Shown here in pieces: positions 51,546 to 62,050 of a DNA stretch of 64,000 nt. The position numbers were made by a program, and so were the translations under genes. How positions within the stretch are numbered: the stretch's first letter is position 1; every line of letters begins with the position of its first letter. The stretch is taken from positions 113,566 through 177,565 of the forward strand of contig CAUYUJ010015497.1 in the NCBI GenBank assembly GCA_963575745.1, in the 5' to 3' direction. The DNA is from Prorocentrum cordatum (lineage: Eukaryota; Sar; Dinophyceae; Prorocentrales; Prorocentraceae). The notes under the pieces were generated by a model. That model was not told where the DNA came from. It saw only the letters and a list, made by a program, of their open reading frames with translations, and ran no database searches.

Positions 51546-51949
51546 GGCGCCATCCCAACACATGTCCGACGCTGTGGCTCACCCATCTGGCCCCGTGCTC
51601 CCGTGCTCACCTCCCCGCCTGATCCTCCCCCGCTTTCCCGTCCCCCTCCTCCTCATCCTCCTTTTCGGCGCACCTCGTGTTCTTCTGGATTAACATGTTC
51701 CTTCCTTATCTTCCTTGTCCTCCTCATCCTCCTCCTCCTCAACCTCATGCTCCCCTCCCCTCTGCGTGGATGGGGACCTTAGATCCGCCACCGTGCCCCT
51801 CGGCAAGAAGTGTGCAGCGCCCCAAGGCCCACACCTGTGCTGCTGCAGCCGGGATTCTCGACTCGTCATGGCCCAGACACCCGGCTCCCCATCTGTCCCA
51901 AGAACCACTGGGTGGTTTCGGGGCCTCTTGGGGTGTCGCGTGCGAGGTA

Positions 51950-52610
51950 CCGAGGAGGCCGCGAAGATGGCCCAAGAGAGCCTCGAGTCGCCTCAAGATC
52001 GCCCCCAGATCCTCAAGACGGCTTGAAGAAGGGCCCAAGAGGCCCCCAAGCAAGCTCGAGCGAGCACCGAGAGCGCCCCCAAGGCAACCCCGAGAGGCCC
52101 ATCTCGCCCAAAATCCCTGAGGAGCACGTCTTGGCTTTGCAGATTCGCTGTCTTTGGCTCTTTTTTTGCGCAAGTCCAGACAGCCCTGGAAGACTCCAAA
52201 CCGTCCCAAGACAGCAGCCCCAGAGGCCCCCGTACATCGCCCCAGGACGGCCCAAGAGGCCCTCAAAAGCCCCAAGACGACCCAGGAGAGCCCCAAGGCG
52301 GCCCAAAAGGCCCACCAGGACAGCACAAGAGCCCCTCCCGAGAGGGCCCCAAGAGGGGAACCCAAACTTGCAATTCGAGCCTTCCCCCCCCCCAAAAAAG
52401 CAACCAAGGCCATCAATGCGCCCCAACGTTGCCCCCAAGCGGCCCAAAGAGGCCCCGAGAGGCCACCAAGAGGCTCCAAAGAGGCACCCAAAAAGGCTTC
52501 GAAACTGAATCCGCGAAGTCCCCGAGAGGCACCCCAAGACACGCTAACCTGCATCCGAAAGGCCCCTGACCCTCAACCCATGCACGGCGGCGGGATGAGC
52601 CGAAGGCCAT
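51950..52610 (+). repeat. GCCCAAGA phased repeat, block 4
   Basis: 10-11 bp units with a spacer TTCGCTGTCTTTGGCTC near 52,143, a GCAATTCGAGCCTTCC segment near 52,370 and an end GGCGGGATGAGCCGAAGGCC then ATTAAAT, shared with the end at 61,710-61,738. Confidence 0.85.
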
Positions 52611-52794
52611 TAAATATTACGCCAGAGCTGTGGCCCAAGGATCCTGGCAACGAGATTGTTTCTCCCTCTCCCCTCCTCTCCATAAATCTGACGTTGTGTT
52701 TGGTGTGATATCCTACATGCGCTTCTTCTTTTTAATACATGGACCTCTTGAGGTCTCGACCCAAGTCAGCTTGTCACTCCGAGGCGACCTCTGG

Positions 52795-52862
52795 CGGTCC
52801 CGGGGCCCAAGAAAAAACCCGAGAGCAAGTCAGCCGAAATACCGTCTGCCGTGTTTTGATTC
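52795..52862 (+). repeat. CCCCCGACGTCGT repeat, 3-prime fragment
   Basis: GGTCCCGGGGCCCAAG and CGTCTGCCGTGTTTTGATTC resemble the last 70 bp of the 50,330 copy. Confidence 0.55.
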
Positions 52863-52914
52863 TACCCTTCCTGTGGTGTTAAGCTCTGGTCTTGGAAAAT
52901 CCCTTCGTCCCCTC

Positions 52915-53150
52915 CTCTCTTTCCTCTCCTGTCCTCTCCTGTCCTCTCCTCTCCTCTCTCCTCTCTCCTGTCTCCTATATCCTCTCTCCTGCCTCCTGTG
53001 CTCTCTCCTCTCCTCTCCTCTCCTCTCTCCTCTCCTCTCCTCTCTCCTCTCCTCTCCTCGCCTCGCCTCTCATCTCCTCTCATCCTGCTCTTCCTGTTCT
53101 CGCCTCCTCCTCCTCCTCCTCCTCCTCCTCTTCCTCCTCCTCCTCCCGTC
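52915..53150 (+). repeat. CTCTCCTC pyrimidine tract
   Basis: (CTCTC)n units, then (CTC)n; pyrimidine on the plus strand throughout. Confidence 0.95.
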
Positions 53151-53154
53151 CCCC

Positions 53155-53870
53155 CTTACGTGTGGCACACCCTTCACACGTTCCGTGGCCCCATAGGGAA
53201 GCACACCTAAGGGCCCAGTGGCTGCGCTCGAGTGCCGCCCCCCTCCAATTTGGCACACCCCTCACGCGCTTCGTGGCCCCATACGGAGCTACACCGAAGG
53301 CCCCAGTGGCTGCGTTCGTATGCCGCCATGCCCCTCACTTTGGCAAGCCCCTCGCACGCTTCGTGACCCCATAAGGATATACACCTAAGGACCCAGTGGC
53401 TGCGTGCGCATGGCGCCACCCCCGTCACTGTGGCACACCCTTCGCGCGTCTCGTGGCCCCAGAAAGAGCTCCACCGAAGGACCCAACGTCTGCATTTGCA
53501 CGCCGCCACCCCCCTCCACTCTGGCACACTCCTAGCGCGCTTCGTGGCCTCATAGGGAGCTACACCGAAGGCCCCAGTGGCTGCGCTCGCATGCTGCCAC
53601 CCCCCTTCAGTTTGGCGCACCCATGGCGCGTTCATGACCCAGAAGGAGCTCCACCGAAGGCCCCACTGGCTGCGTCAGCATGCCGCCCCCCCAGTTTGGC
53701 ACACCCCCGCACGCTTCGTGGCCCCATAGGGAACTACACCTAAGGCCTCAGCGGCTGCGTTCGCGTGCCACCAACCCCCTCACGTTGCCACACCCCTCGC
53801 ACGTTGCGTGACCCCGTAAGGAGCTCCGCTGGAAGCCCCAATGACTGCGTTCGCACGCCGCGCCCGCATG
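53155..53870 (+). repeat. ~90-bp tandem array (8 units)
   Basis: Units start TTTGGCACACCCCTCACGCG and include TTCGTGGCCCCATAGGGAGC and GAAGGCCCCAGTGGCTGCGT. The observed spacing of the GGCACACCC motif is 83-92 bp. Single or double units on the opposite strand occur at 39,175-39,320 and flank a coding-like block at 63.74-64.0 kb. Confidence 0.9.
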
Positions 53871-55100
53871 TTTTTTCACGCTTCTCCCGGCGCGCGTCAG
53901 CCGCAACAAGTTACATCATCACGTAACCCGCTTCGACTGACCTCAACGCCCCCTGCGGGCGGCCCCATCGGCAGCGCCAGCGCGGCGCCCCCCCCTCATT
54001 TCGGCGTTCCCTTCAAGCGTCTCGTGGCTTTGAAGTGAGCTTCGACGAGGGCGTTCTTCCACAACGGTGGTACTTACATCTGCATATGGGTGGGTCCTCC
54101 ACCAGGAAAACTTCTCTCGCAGTGCGAGGAGGCCTGGGTCACTTCCCCCTCCACCTTTTCTCCCGCCTCCACCCCCACACACCCACCCCCCCACTTCCAG
54201 GATCAGTCAGCGTCGGATCGGCAATCCGGATCGACCCGAGGTGTGAACCGGATCGGGCCGGGAACCGACATCGAACCCGATCGGCTGCGCCAGGATGCAC
54301 AACAACGCCATGCCAGCAACGGGCCGCAACAGATCGTCGAAACGCTTTTCTGTTTCCCACTGACCACACAGCGGGGCTCTGCGCGCCCGACCGCACGGTT
54401 CGTAGGCCCCCTTGGGAGCCCACTCGCTAAGTCCCCGACGTACTCGATGTCCACAATCGACACCAAATCGGATCGATCAGATCGAAGCGAACCTCCCATC
54501 CCGCGTGGTGCCCCCCTTCTCCGAGGGCTGCCCCGCCCCCCCCCCACTGGAGCCCCGAGCCCACTGGGCGCGGGCGCAGCGGGCAGCCCCGCGGCCGCTG
54601 CAGCAGCCGCTCCGGCCCGAGGCGGCCGAAGTACTGGAGACTGGAGCGGAGGTAGGCGATCAGCCTGCCCTCCAGGGAGGGGGGGGAGAGAGCAGGATTC
54701 ATGCAGCGCGGAGGGTGCGCTGCGACAGACTTCTGACCTCTTCTTGCACGTCGTGCATCACACGAGTATCGTTTTTAACCGATCCCCAGCCCCAGCGGCG
54801 TGGCCTGGGCCCCACTGGCCGATTTACCCCCCTAGATGGGGATATAGGTCGTTCCCTTCGGGTTTCGAGGGGTGCATCCCCAACTGGGGGGGGGTAATTT
54901 GGTGGGGGTCTCGAAAGGGATGGGGATGGAGATGGGGGTCGGTTAAACGATACTGATCACGTTTTCCGTTGCCGCTTTACTCGGGCTGCTCCACCTGCGG
55001 GTAGTATCGTGGAGAGGCACGAGTTCTGCCACGATCTCTCGCAGGCACCGAAGGTGACCGCTAGGCCTGGGAGGGGTAGCTAAAAATGGAACACGGGGGG
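53871..55100. other. Unique region of uncertain content
   Basis: A plus frame is open from 54,090 to 54,956 with GAT/CGATCG-derived Ser/Asp-rich peptides, including CGGATCGATCAGATCGAAGC. The composition is not clearly protein-like. A GC hairpin-rich stretch lies at 54,550-54,620. Confidence 0.3.
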
Positions 55101-55231
55101 CCTTGCCCTCGCTCGGACGTACATGCCCCGTGCATGTCTCGGTGTCGTGCGTGTTTTTTGAAGGGCTCGATGATTCAGGATGCTCCTCGATGGCCCTCGC
55201 TGAAGAAAAAAACATCCGAGCGACGCCAAGG
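55101..55231. mobile_element. Inverted-repeat element, family D, copy 2
   Basis: 131 bp with ends CCTTGCCCTCGCTCGGAC and, inverted, CCTTGGCGTCGCTCGGAT. Matches family D copy 1. The flanks are G-rich and show no clear duplication. Confidence 0.7.
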
Positions 55232-55282
55232 GGCAGGATCGATTGGCCACGTCGCTGAGGAGGGAGGGCCCCAAGGCTACCG

Positions 55283-55340
55283 TTAAGTCGGGCGTGTCCC
55301 CCTACTGGGGGATTTTGGGCGAAGAATAAAACAAAACTCA
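55283..55340 (+). mobile_element. Family E element, truncated left end
   Basis: TTAAGTCGGGCGTGTCCCCC and the adjoining GATTTTGGGCGAAGAATAAA match the left ends of family E, but no right end follows within 180 bp. Confidence 0.65.
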
Positions 55341-55464
55341 AACAATACCCCCCAAGCGAGGGGAACGACAAGGCCTCCAGCTCGCGGGCGGAGGGCACGG
55401 GCGAGCCCCGCCGGGGTGGAAAACCACACGCTGTGCTAGGATCGCCCGCCGCGAACCCTTAATA

Positions 55465-55617
55465 TTAGGTCGGGCATGTCCCCCCATACAGGAGGACCCT
55501 GGCGAAAAACTTCGGAGCATCCAAATCATGATCAAACCTATATGTGTTAGAAGTCCCCATGTTCATGTTTCAACTATGTTCAAATATTCCTCTTGTAGAG
55601 GGACATGCCCGACTTAA
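55465..55617. mobile_element. Inverted-repeat element, family E, copy 1
   Basis: 153 bp from TTAGGTCGGGCATGTCCCCC to the inverted GGGACATGCCCGACTTAA with an AT-rich interior. Flanking octamers CCTTAATA and GCCTAATA match at 6 of 8. Confidence 0.82.
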
Positions 55618-55747
55618 GCCTAATACCCAAGACTGAGCCTGGCATGTCGTCAGGAGAACTGCTCAGGCAGACAGCTAAAACATCAGAGAGGCCTCTCGTA
55701 ACTACAGGCGGTCCGAAGCATGAGGAGAGAAGACCATGACACCTGCT

Positions 55748-55923
55748 GGGCGGGTGGCAGTGGGGGGTGATCCAGATGAGGGGTGAACGAGAGGGCCGTG
55801 AAAGGGGGGCCCTTTAGGGCCCCTTTTGGATCCATCTCGTGCCCAACAGGAGCCCTGAAGGGTCCCATTAAGGCCTTTTTCTTCACCCCCCATGTGGATC
55901 GCCCCCCAATACCACCCGCCCGC
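55748..55923. repeat. ~175-bp foldback with ~68-bp arms
   Basis: The left arm GGGCGGGTGGCAGTGGGGGG runs through GGGCCCTTTAGGG. The inverted right arm reads GGGCGGGTGGTATTGGGGGG through GGGACCCTTCAGGG. The spacer is about 35 bp. No target duplication is evident. Confidence 0.8.
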
Positions 55924-56019
55924 CTCGAACAGCCTCAGGGGACTGGCCTCAGGCCGCGGGGGCCGTCAAGAGCCGACTCGGGCAGAACCGCCGATATGGA
56001 TCGCCTGGCCGGAAGACTA

Positions 56020-56215
56020 CCCTAGACCCTACCCAAGGGCCGAGGGTAGCATAGGGTAGGCCCTACCCAAGGGACCTAGGGCAGCCTAGGGTAGGCCCTG
56101 CCCAAGGGCCTCGGGCAGGGCAAGGGTAGGGCCTACCCAGGGACCTAGGGCAGGGCAAGGGTAGGGCCCACACAAGGGCCTAGGGTAGGGCCTACCCAAA
56201 GGCCCAACCTCTGCC
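56020..56215 (+). repeat. CCTAGGGTAGGGCCTACCC repeat
   Basis: About 22-44 bp units of AAGGGCCTAGGGTAGG-type sequence, rich in internal palindromes. Not a telomere motif. Confidence 0.8.
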
Positions 56216-56419
56216 TCTTCCTCCTCCTCCGCCTCCTCCTCCTCCTCCGCATCCTACTCCTCCCTCTCCTCCCTCCTCCCTCCTGCCTCCTGCCTTCTAC
56301 CTCTTCCTCCTCTTCCTCCTCCCTCCCACTCCTCTTCTTCATTCCCCTTCTCCTCCTCCTCCTCCTCCTCCTCCTCCTCATCCTCATCCTCATCCTCATC
56401 CTCATCCTCATCCTCCTCC

Positions 56420-56467
<48 letters not shown>

Positions 56468-56582
56468 GCATCAGCATCATCATCATCACGATCAGCAGTA
56501 TCAGCATCAGCATCAGCATCCGCATCAGCATCATCATCCTCATCCTCATCCTCATCATCATCCTCATCATCATCATCATCAG

Positions 56583-56621
<39 letters not shown>

Positions 56622-56639
56622 GATCATCATCATCCTCAT

Positions 56640-56670
<31 letters not shown>

Positions 56671-56990
56671 AGCATCACCATCACCATCATCAGCATCATC
56701 CTATTCCTCCTCCTCCTCCTCCTCCTCCTACTCCCCATCCTGCCTCCTCCTCCTCCTGCACCCTCCTCCTCCTCCTCCTGCACCCTCCTCCTCCGCTCTC
56801 CTCCCTTCTCCCTCCTCCCCCTCTCCTCCTCCTCCTCCTCCTTCTCCTCCTTATCCGCCTCCTTCCTCTTCTTCCGCCTCCTCCTCGTCTTGTTCTTCCT
56901 CCTCCTCCTCCTCTTCCTCCTCCTCCTCCTCCCACGCCCCTTTTTTTGTTTCCTCCTCCTCCTCCTCCGCCTCCTGCTAGTCCCGTTCCT
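56216..56990 (+). repeat. CTC tract with internal CAT/CATCAG core
   Basis: (CTC)n flanks a 330-bp (CAT)n core with CAGCAT variants (56,380-56,700). It encodes poly-Met/Ile/Ser in open frames of both strands. Confidence 0.95.
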
Positions 56991-56999
56991 CCATTTCCC

Positions 57000-57100
57000 T
57001 CTCCCTCTCTCTTTTCTCCTGCTCGCGCGCGCGCTCTCTCTCTCTCTCTCTCTCTGTTTCTCTCTCTCTCTCTCTCTCCCTCTCTCTCGCCCTCTCGCTC
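57000..57100 (+). repeat. CT dinucleotide tract
   Basis: (CT)n and (CTCTCTGTTT)-like runs. Confidence 0.9.
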
Positions 57101-57149
57101 CTGTCATCGGCGCGTGCGCGTTTCCCCACTACCCTGTGCAGGCGCCTAC

Positions 57150-57330
57150 CTTGTGCAGACTCCCCTCAGTAGACCTCCCTCCTTAGTAGACCCCTTCTTT
57201 AAACCCCCCTTATGTAGACACCCCCTCTATAACCCCCCCCTCTTTAGACCCACCCTCTGTGTACCACCCATCTTTGAATCCCCCCTTTGTAGACCCTCTC
57301 AGTAGACCCCCCTCTGTAGGACCCGTGACT
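57150..57330 (+). repeat. Degenerate TAGACCCCCCTCT repeat
   Basis: Eight or nine 17-22 bp units such as TAGACCCCTTCTTTAAACCC. Confidence 0.75.
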
Positions 57331-57454
57331 AAGGGCTGATGGCCAAGATGGGCCGAGAGGCAAGAGAAGACAGGGCGACCCTCGAAAACTACTCATGCTT
57401 ATGATGATGCGGTTTGACGAGGGAGGCCCCCTAGATGGGATGGGGTCGGAGGAT

Positions 57455-57565
57455 TGCACCGCATCGCCGATGTATCGCCGATGCATCGGCGATGCATCGG
57501 CGCCATCGGCGTGGAGATAATCGGGCTCCACATCGAGCCGCATCGCCGATGCATCGGCGATGCGG
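57455..57565. repeat. GCATCGCCGATGC palindromes
   Basis: A perfect 24-bp palindrome at 57,540-57,563 (axis CCGATGCATCGG) and an overlapping near copy at 57,475-57,502, with GGCGCCATCGGCG between. Similar motif at 5.06-5.18 kb. Confidence 0.8.
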
Positions 57566-57708
57566 ACATCCAGGAGGCCTAGATTGACCGTATCCCAGGG
57601 GCCCGTCTTTTTATCCCCTGGCGACAACGGCCGCTCCCCAGGAGGGCGAGGGGGGACGAAGGCGCTGGTAACGTCAAGACTCGCGCCGGCGCCGTCTGGG
57701 AATTCGCT

Positions 57709-57853
57709 TTAGGTCGGGCATGTCCTCCTGCAGGGAGATTTTGGACGGACAGAAAAGAAGTAAAACATGCTCAACGATATCAAACATCTTCCCTAAGGTA
57801 TTTTTGTTTATATGTCTGAATATTCCTCCTGTAGAGGGACGTGCATGACTCAA
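57709..57853. mobile_element. Inverted-repeat element, family E, copy 2
   Basis: 145 bp starting TTAGGTCGGGCATGTCCTCC and ending GGGACGTGCATGACTCAA. Flanks AATTCGCT and GATTATCT match at 5 of 8. Confidence 0.78.
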
Positions 57854-57954
57854 GATTATCTGCCCCTGGCAATTCCCAAACGGCGCCGGCGCGAACCGTG
57901 ACGTTACCAAAAGAGCGACGCTCAAAAGCGCGTCTTACGCGAGATGACGTAGCG

Positions 57955-58122
57955 TTAGGTCGGGCATGTCCCCCTACAGGCAAACTTTGGACGACAAATG
58001 AACAATACAGCCAACATATTCAAAAAAATGTCAAAAGTAATGATAACATTGAAAATTCGTCCCCAGACTACTTGTTTACTATTTTTGAGCATTCCTTCTG
58101 TAGAGGGACACGCCAGACTTAA
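57955..58122. mobile_element. Inverted-repeat element, family E, copy 3 (exact TSD)
   Basis: 168 bp from TTAGGTCGGGCATGTCCCCC to GGGACACGCCAGACTTAA. Exact ACGTAGCG octamers flank it (57,947-57,954 and 58,123-58,130). Confidence 0.88.
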
Positions 58123-58295
58123 ACGTAGCGACCTTAGGCGGTGGCGTACGCTGGCCGCCGCCAGCGCGGCACGCTACATTCATTGGATCTACGAGGGCGC
58201 TTGCTTGCGCGACCTTGCACGAGGAGCTTGCGCGCCAGCGTCGGCGCAGTGGAATCCGTCTTTTTGCGTCGCTCAGGTGGGTGGAGGGGTGAGGG

Positions 58296-58453
58296 TCAGG
58301 TCGGGCATATCCCCCTACAGGCGGATTTTTGAAGGAAAAACAAACGATACGCCAAAAATACTCCCAAACAGTTAAAACATATTCAAAAAAGCGTCCCCAG
58401 ACTATTTCTTATTATTTTTGAAGATTCCCTGTAAAGGGATGCGCCCGACTTAA
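58296..58453. mobile_element. Inverted-repeat element, family E, copy 4
   Basis: 158 bp from TCAGGTCGGGCATATCCCCC to GGGATGCGCCCGACTTAA. The interior shares GCGTCCCCAGACTA with copy 3. Flanks GGTGAGGG and GGCAAGGG match at 6 of 8. Confidence 0.82.
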
Positions 58454-58664
58454 GGCAAGGGGGGGAGACATCTCCGGTACCTGCCATTACAGTGGGGGTC
58501 CGGCCACGAGAAACCGTCCACAGGAAACCCAACCCTGAGATCCCAGGACGTTCATGGGCTGTTGGTGTCGGAACGTCACGCTGTCCATCGCAGAACTATC
58601 GAAACCCGAGAAACCCAGGGCACCCTGGAGGCAAGCACGGTGTTTCTTGGCATTGGGGGTCCAC

Positions 58665-58813
58665 TCGTGGGAGGCCAAGAGGGGGGCGTCCAAGAGGGGG
58701 GGGGCAGGGACGTATTGAAACAAGAAGAGGCGCCATGAAATCTGGGGAGATATCATGGCCCCCGCCATGATATCCCCCCCCTTCGTCATAACCCCCCTCT
58801 TTGCCGCCCCCGA
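58665..58813. mobile_element. Short inverted-repeat element, family A, copy 4 (short)
   Basis: 149 bp. The left end TCGTGGGAGGCCAAGAGGGG is diverged, the right end is TTTGCCGCCCCCGA, and a ~45-bp piece present in copies 1-3 (ATCATGGCCAGCGGCATG) is missing. It sits between two copies of a ~40-bp sequence, GAGGCAAGCAGGGCATTTCT, so the insertion lies in a local duplication. Confidence 0.75.
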
Positions 58814-59003
58814 CTTGAGGCAAGCAGGGCATTTCTTGGCATGGGCTTCCACTGTATCGCGAGTCGTAGAAAGCGCTCTGGGCCCACTGCCCCGCGGACC
58901 CCCCACCCCGCCCCGCCACGTGGCGCGCCCGAGGCTCCCCATGCTCTGCTGCTGCGCGGTGCCGGAGAAATGGAGGTAGGCGAAGGCAATGCGGCACATC
59001 GCC

Positions 59004-59009
<6 letters not shown>

Positions 59010-59035
<26 letters not shown>

Positions 59036-59570
59036 CAGGAGGTGGAGGAGGAGGAGGAGGAGGACGAGGAGGAGGAGGAGGCGGCGGAGGAGGAGGAGGA
59101 GGAGGAGGAGGAGGAGGAGAAGAAGGACGAGGAGAAGGAGGAGGAGGAGGAGGAGGAGAAGGAGGGGGAGGAGGAGGATGAGGAGGGGGGGAGGGGGAGA
59201 GGAAGGAGGGGGGGGGAGGAGGGGGGGAGGAGGGGGAGGAGGGGGAGGGGGGGAGGGGGCGGGGGGAGGGGGAGGGAGGGGAGGATGAGGGGGAGGAGGA
59301 TGATGAGGAGGGGGAGGAGGAGGAGGAGGAGGAGGAGGAGGAGGAGGAGGAGGAGGAGGAGGAGGAGGAGGAGGAGGGGAGGAGGAGAGGAGGCGGAGGA
59401 GAACGAGGAGAACGAGGAGGAGCAGAAGGAGGAGGAGGAGCACGAGGAGGAGGAGGAGGAGGAAAAGGAGGAGGGGGAGGAGGAGGAGAAGGAGGAGGAG
59501 GAAGAGGAGGAAGAGGCGGAGGAGGAGGAGGAAGAGGAGGAGGAGAGCCGTGCGCCTTGGGAGATACACA
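59010..59570 (+). repeat. GGA/GA purine tract
   Basis: (GA)n then 500 bp of (GGA)n/(GGGGGA)n. The 680-codon minus frame that spans it is an artefact. Confidence 0.95.
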
Positions 59571-59574
59571 CAGG

Positions 59575-59580
59575 AGCGAA

Positions 59581-59611
<31 letters not shown>

Positions 59612-59692
59612 GAGAGCGACAGAGAACTTGGACAGAGAGAGGGAGAGAGAGACAGAGGGAGAGAGAGAGAGAGAGAGAGAGGATGGTAGAGG
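59575..59692 (+). repeat. GA dinucleotide tract
   Basis: (GA)n with GCGAGAG interruptions, following the GGA tract. Confidence 0.95.
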
Positions 59693-59827
59693 CCCACTGG
59701 GGACCCTGCCGTGGCGCCGCCTGTGGGGGGGGGTCAACTTAGGCGTCCCGAAAAAGGTCTCGTCCGTCGGAGGGCTCTCCGCTAGGACCCCCCTGGGGAG
59801 TCTCCCGTTCGAGCGGGCATCCCCGTC

Positions 59828-59897
59828 CAACAACGCGCACCCATAGCCCCCGTCCGTCCCCCCTATGGGTATGGGCGTGTGTTGCTCGTTCGCCATT
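59828..59897. repeat. Hairpin repeat, copy 2
   Basis: CAACAACGCGCACCCATAG pairs with CTATGGGTATGGGCGTGTG. Related to 49,800-49,895. Confidence 0.7.
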
Positions 59898-59909
59898 TCC
59901 GGCGCCAGA

Positions 59910-60152
59910 GGAGGAGGAGGAGGAGGAGGAGGAGGAGGAGGAGGAGGAGGAGGAAGAGGAGGAGGAGGAGGAACAGGAGGAGGAGGAGGAGGAGGGGGAG
60001 GGGAGAGGAGGAGGAGGAGAGGAGGAGGAGGAGGAGGAGGAGGGGAGGGAGGAGGAGGAGGAGGAGGAGGAGGAGGAGGAGGAGGATGAGGAGGAGAGTT
60101 TTTTTTCCGAGGAGGAGGGGGAGGAGGAAGAGGAGGAGGAGGAGGAGGACAC
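59910..60152 (+). repeat. GGA purine tract
   Basis: (GGA)n with a TTTTTTTT break at 60,100. Confidence 0.95.
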
Positions 60153-60905
60153 ATGAGGCTGTGGGCACCCAGCGGGAGCAGGTTCCCAGGCTCGGCCTGG
60201 CCCCCTGTCTCCCACGCGCTGGAGCCAACAGGCCTCGGATACGATCTGGCGCACGCACGTTCGCCCTCCCCCCAAACCGCGGGCGCCCACCCGTGGAGCC
60301 GCTCCCGGGCTCGACCTGACCCACCCAGTACCCCAGGGAGGGAGCACAACGGTACCGCGCTCGACGTGGCCTGTGCCGTCGAGGGGGCCCTCGCACGGGG
60401 GCCCCCTCTCGACTCCATAACGGTCCCCAGACTTTTGCTGGCCCCCGAAAACTGGGAGGGGAGGGGCGACGGGGGTCGATGCTCCAGCCGACCCTTCTTC
60501 ACCAAAACCACCAAAAGGGGGGAACCCAATGAAAGGGCAGAAACTGCAAATTCTTAGCCCGTTTCCTTGTCCTGCGGGTGCCGAACAAACATGGAATGCG
60601 TCCACACCTTGCGGCCCGCACCTGGTTATTCGATACCGCCACGTTTTCTTCCCGCGCTATAGCAGCGACGGCCTAAACGAGTGCACAGGAACGAACCTTC
60701 TGAACAGTCAACACGCGGGCACTTATGGCCGTCAGCTGCGAAAGCGGAGGGGATGACCTCTAGCAGCCCCGGGCACCTACCAAGGCCAGGCCTCGCAGAA
60801 TACACAGCAGAGGGGGCGGGCAGCGCGTCGGCGCAAGTAACCCTCAAGCCAACCTGACACTGCCAGTACTCAACCTGCCAAGCCGCATCGCGACATAAAA
60901 AATTC
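60153..60905. other. Unique region
   Basis: No recognised repeat or gene. Short open frames only. Confidence 0.35.
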
Positions 60906-60909
60906 GCCG

Positions 60910-61100
60910 GCCCAACGGGCCAGAGGCGTGCTAAGATCTCCGGTAACTGGTTAACAATTGTATTGTACTAGTTCGCGCGCGCGGGGCGGCCCCTGGGGGT
61001 CCCCCGGCGAAAAGTACCCCGCCCGCCGCCTGACCAGGTCCCGCCCGGTTCAACTCAGAGATGGTTTTCCTTCTGGGTGCGGCCTCTCAGGCCGCCCTGA
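60910..61100 (+). repeat. ~190-bp leader repeat, copy 1
   Basis: GCCCAACGGGCCAGAGGCGTG, AAGATCTCCGG, CGCGCGCGCGGGGCGGC and AAAGTACCCCG recur in order at 63,290-63,470. Both copies lead into GCCCAAGA-type sequence. Confidence 0.85.
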
Positions 61101-61965
61101 GCGCGCCAAGAGTGCCCCAAGAGGCCCCCAAGATTGCTCAAGAGGCCCCCGAGACGTTCAAAGAGCGCTCCAAGGCGCCGAAGATGACCCCAAGACGGCC
61201 CAAGAGACCCCCAAGACAGCCGAAGAGGCCTTCAAGACGCCCCAAGAGCCTTCCAAGAGGCCTCCGAAGAGAGCCCCAAGAGGCCAAAATCGTTGATTTT
61301 CATTGGTTTTTCCGATGTTTTTGGCGTTCTGGCTTTTTCGGCTTCCGGACGCTCCAAGACGACCCAAGAGGCGCCCAAGATCGCTCCAAGACGGCCCACG
61401 AAGCTCCCAAGACGGCCCCGAAACGGCCCAAGAGGGCCCCCAAGACGGCCCAAGTGCCGCCCAAGACGGACCAAGAGGCCCCAAGACGGGCCCAAGAGGG
61501 GCTCAAGAGGGGAACCGAGAACTGAAAAATCGAGCCCTCCGCCCCAGAAGGCGCCCAGGAGGCCCCAAAAAGGCCCCAAGAGGCCCCCAAGAGGCCCCCA
61601 AGACGCCCCAAGAGGCGCCCAAGAGGCCCAAAAGAGGCCCCAAGAGGCCCCAAAAAGGCCCCCAAGAGGCCGCAAAACTCGGCTAGCCCGCAACGGTGCG
61701 ACAATATGGGCCGGCGGAATGAGCGAAGCGATTAAATTAGAACCTCATGGCGTGGGAACCAAAACGGCCGAGGAGGCCCCGAGGACGGCCCCAAAGGGAG
61801 GCCTAGAGGGGGAGCCCAAACGGACATGTCGAGCTCCCGCCCCGGAGACGCCCCCAAAAGTCCCTGAAAAGCGCCCAAGGCCCCCAGAGAACGCCAAAAG
61901 TTTCCGAGCAAAGCCCCCAACGGAGCCGCAACGACTTCGAAATGATGAAATTTCCAAGGCGCTGC
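61100..61965 (+). repeat. GCCCAAGA phased repeat, block 5
   Basis: Regular 10-11 bp units with the AT-rich spacer (ATCGTTGATTTTCATTGG, near 61,298), the AAATCGAGCCCTCCGCC segment (61,527), an end motif before ATTAAATTAG (61,735) and a second short segment containing GACATGTCGAGCTCCCGCC (61,823). Confidence 0.85.
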
Positions 61966-62050
61966 TTTCCTCGAGCTGGACCATGGGGAAACATCATGCA
62001 CTGCCCGCGCGTCGTCGAATGGCCGCGCGCCGCCCGCCCCTGCCGCTGAA

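Noticed and set aside
56020-56215. Telomeric repeat
   Set aside because: CCTAGGGTAGG units are longer than, and different from, TTTAGGG-type telomere repeats, and are internal.
58487-60529. 680-codon minus-strand ORF
   Set aside because: Its length comes from stop-free GGA/GA tracts read as Leu/Ser/Pro runs; only repeat sequence supports it.
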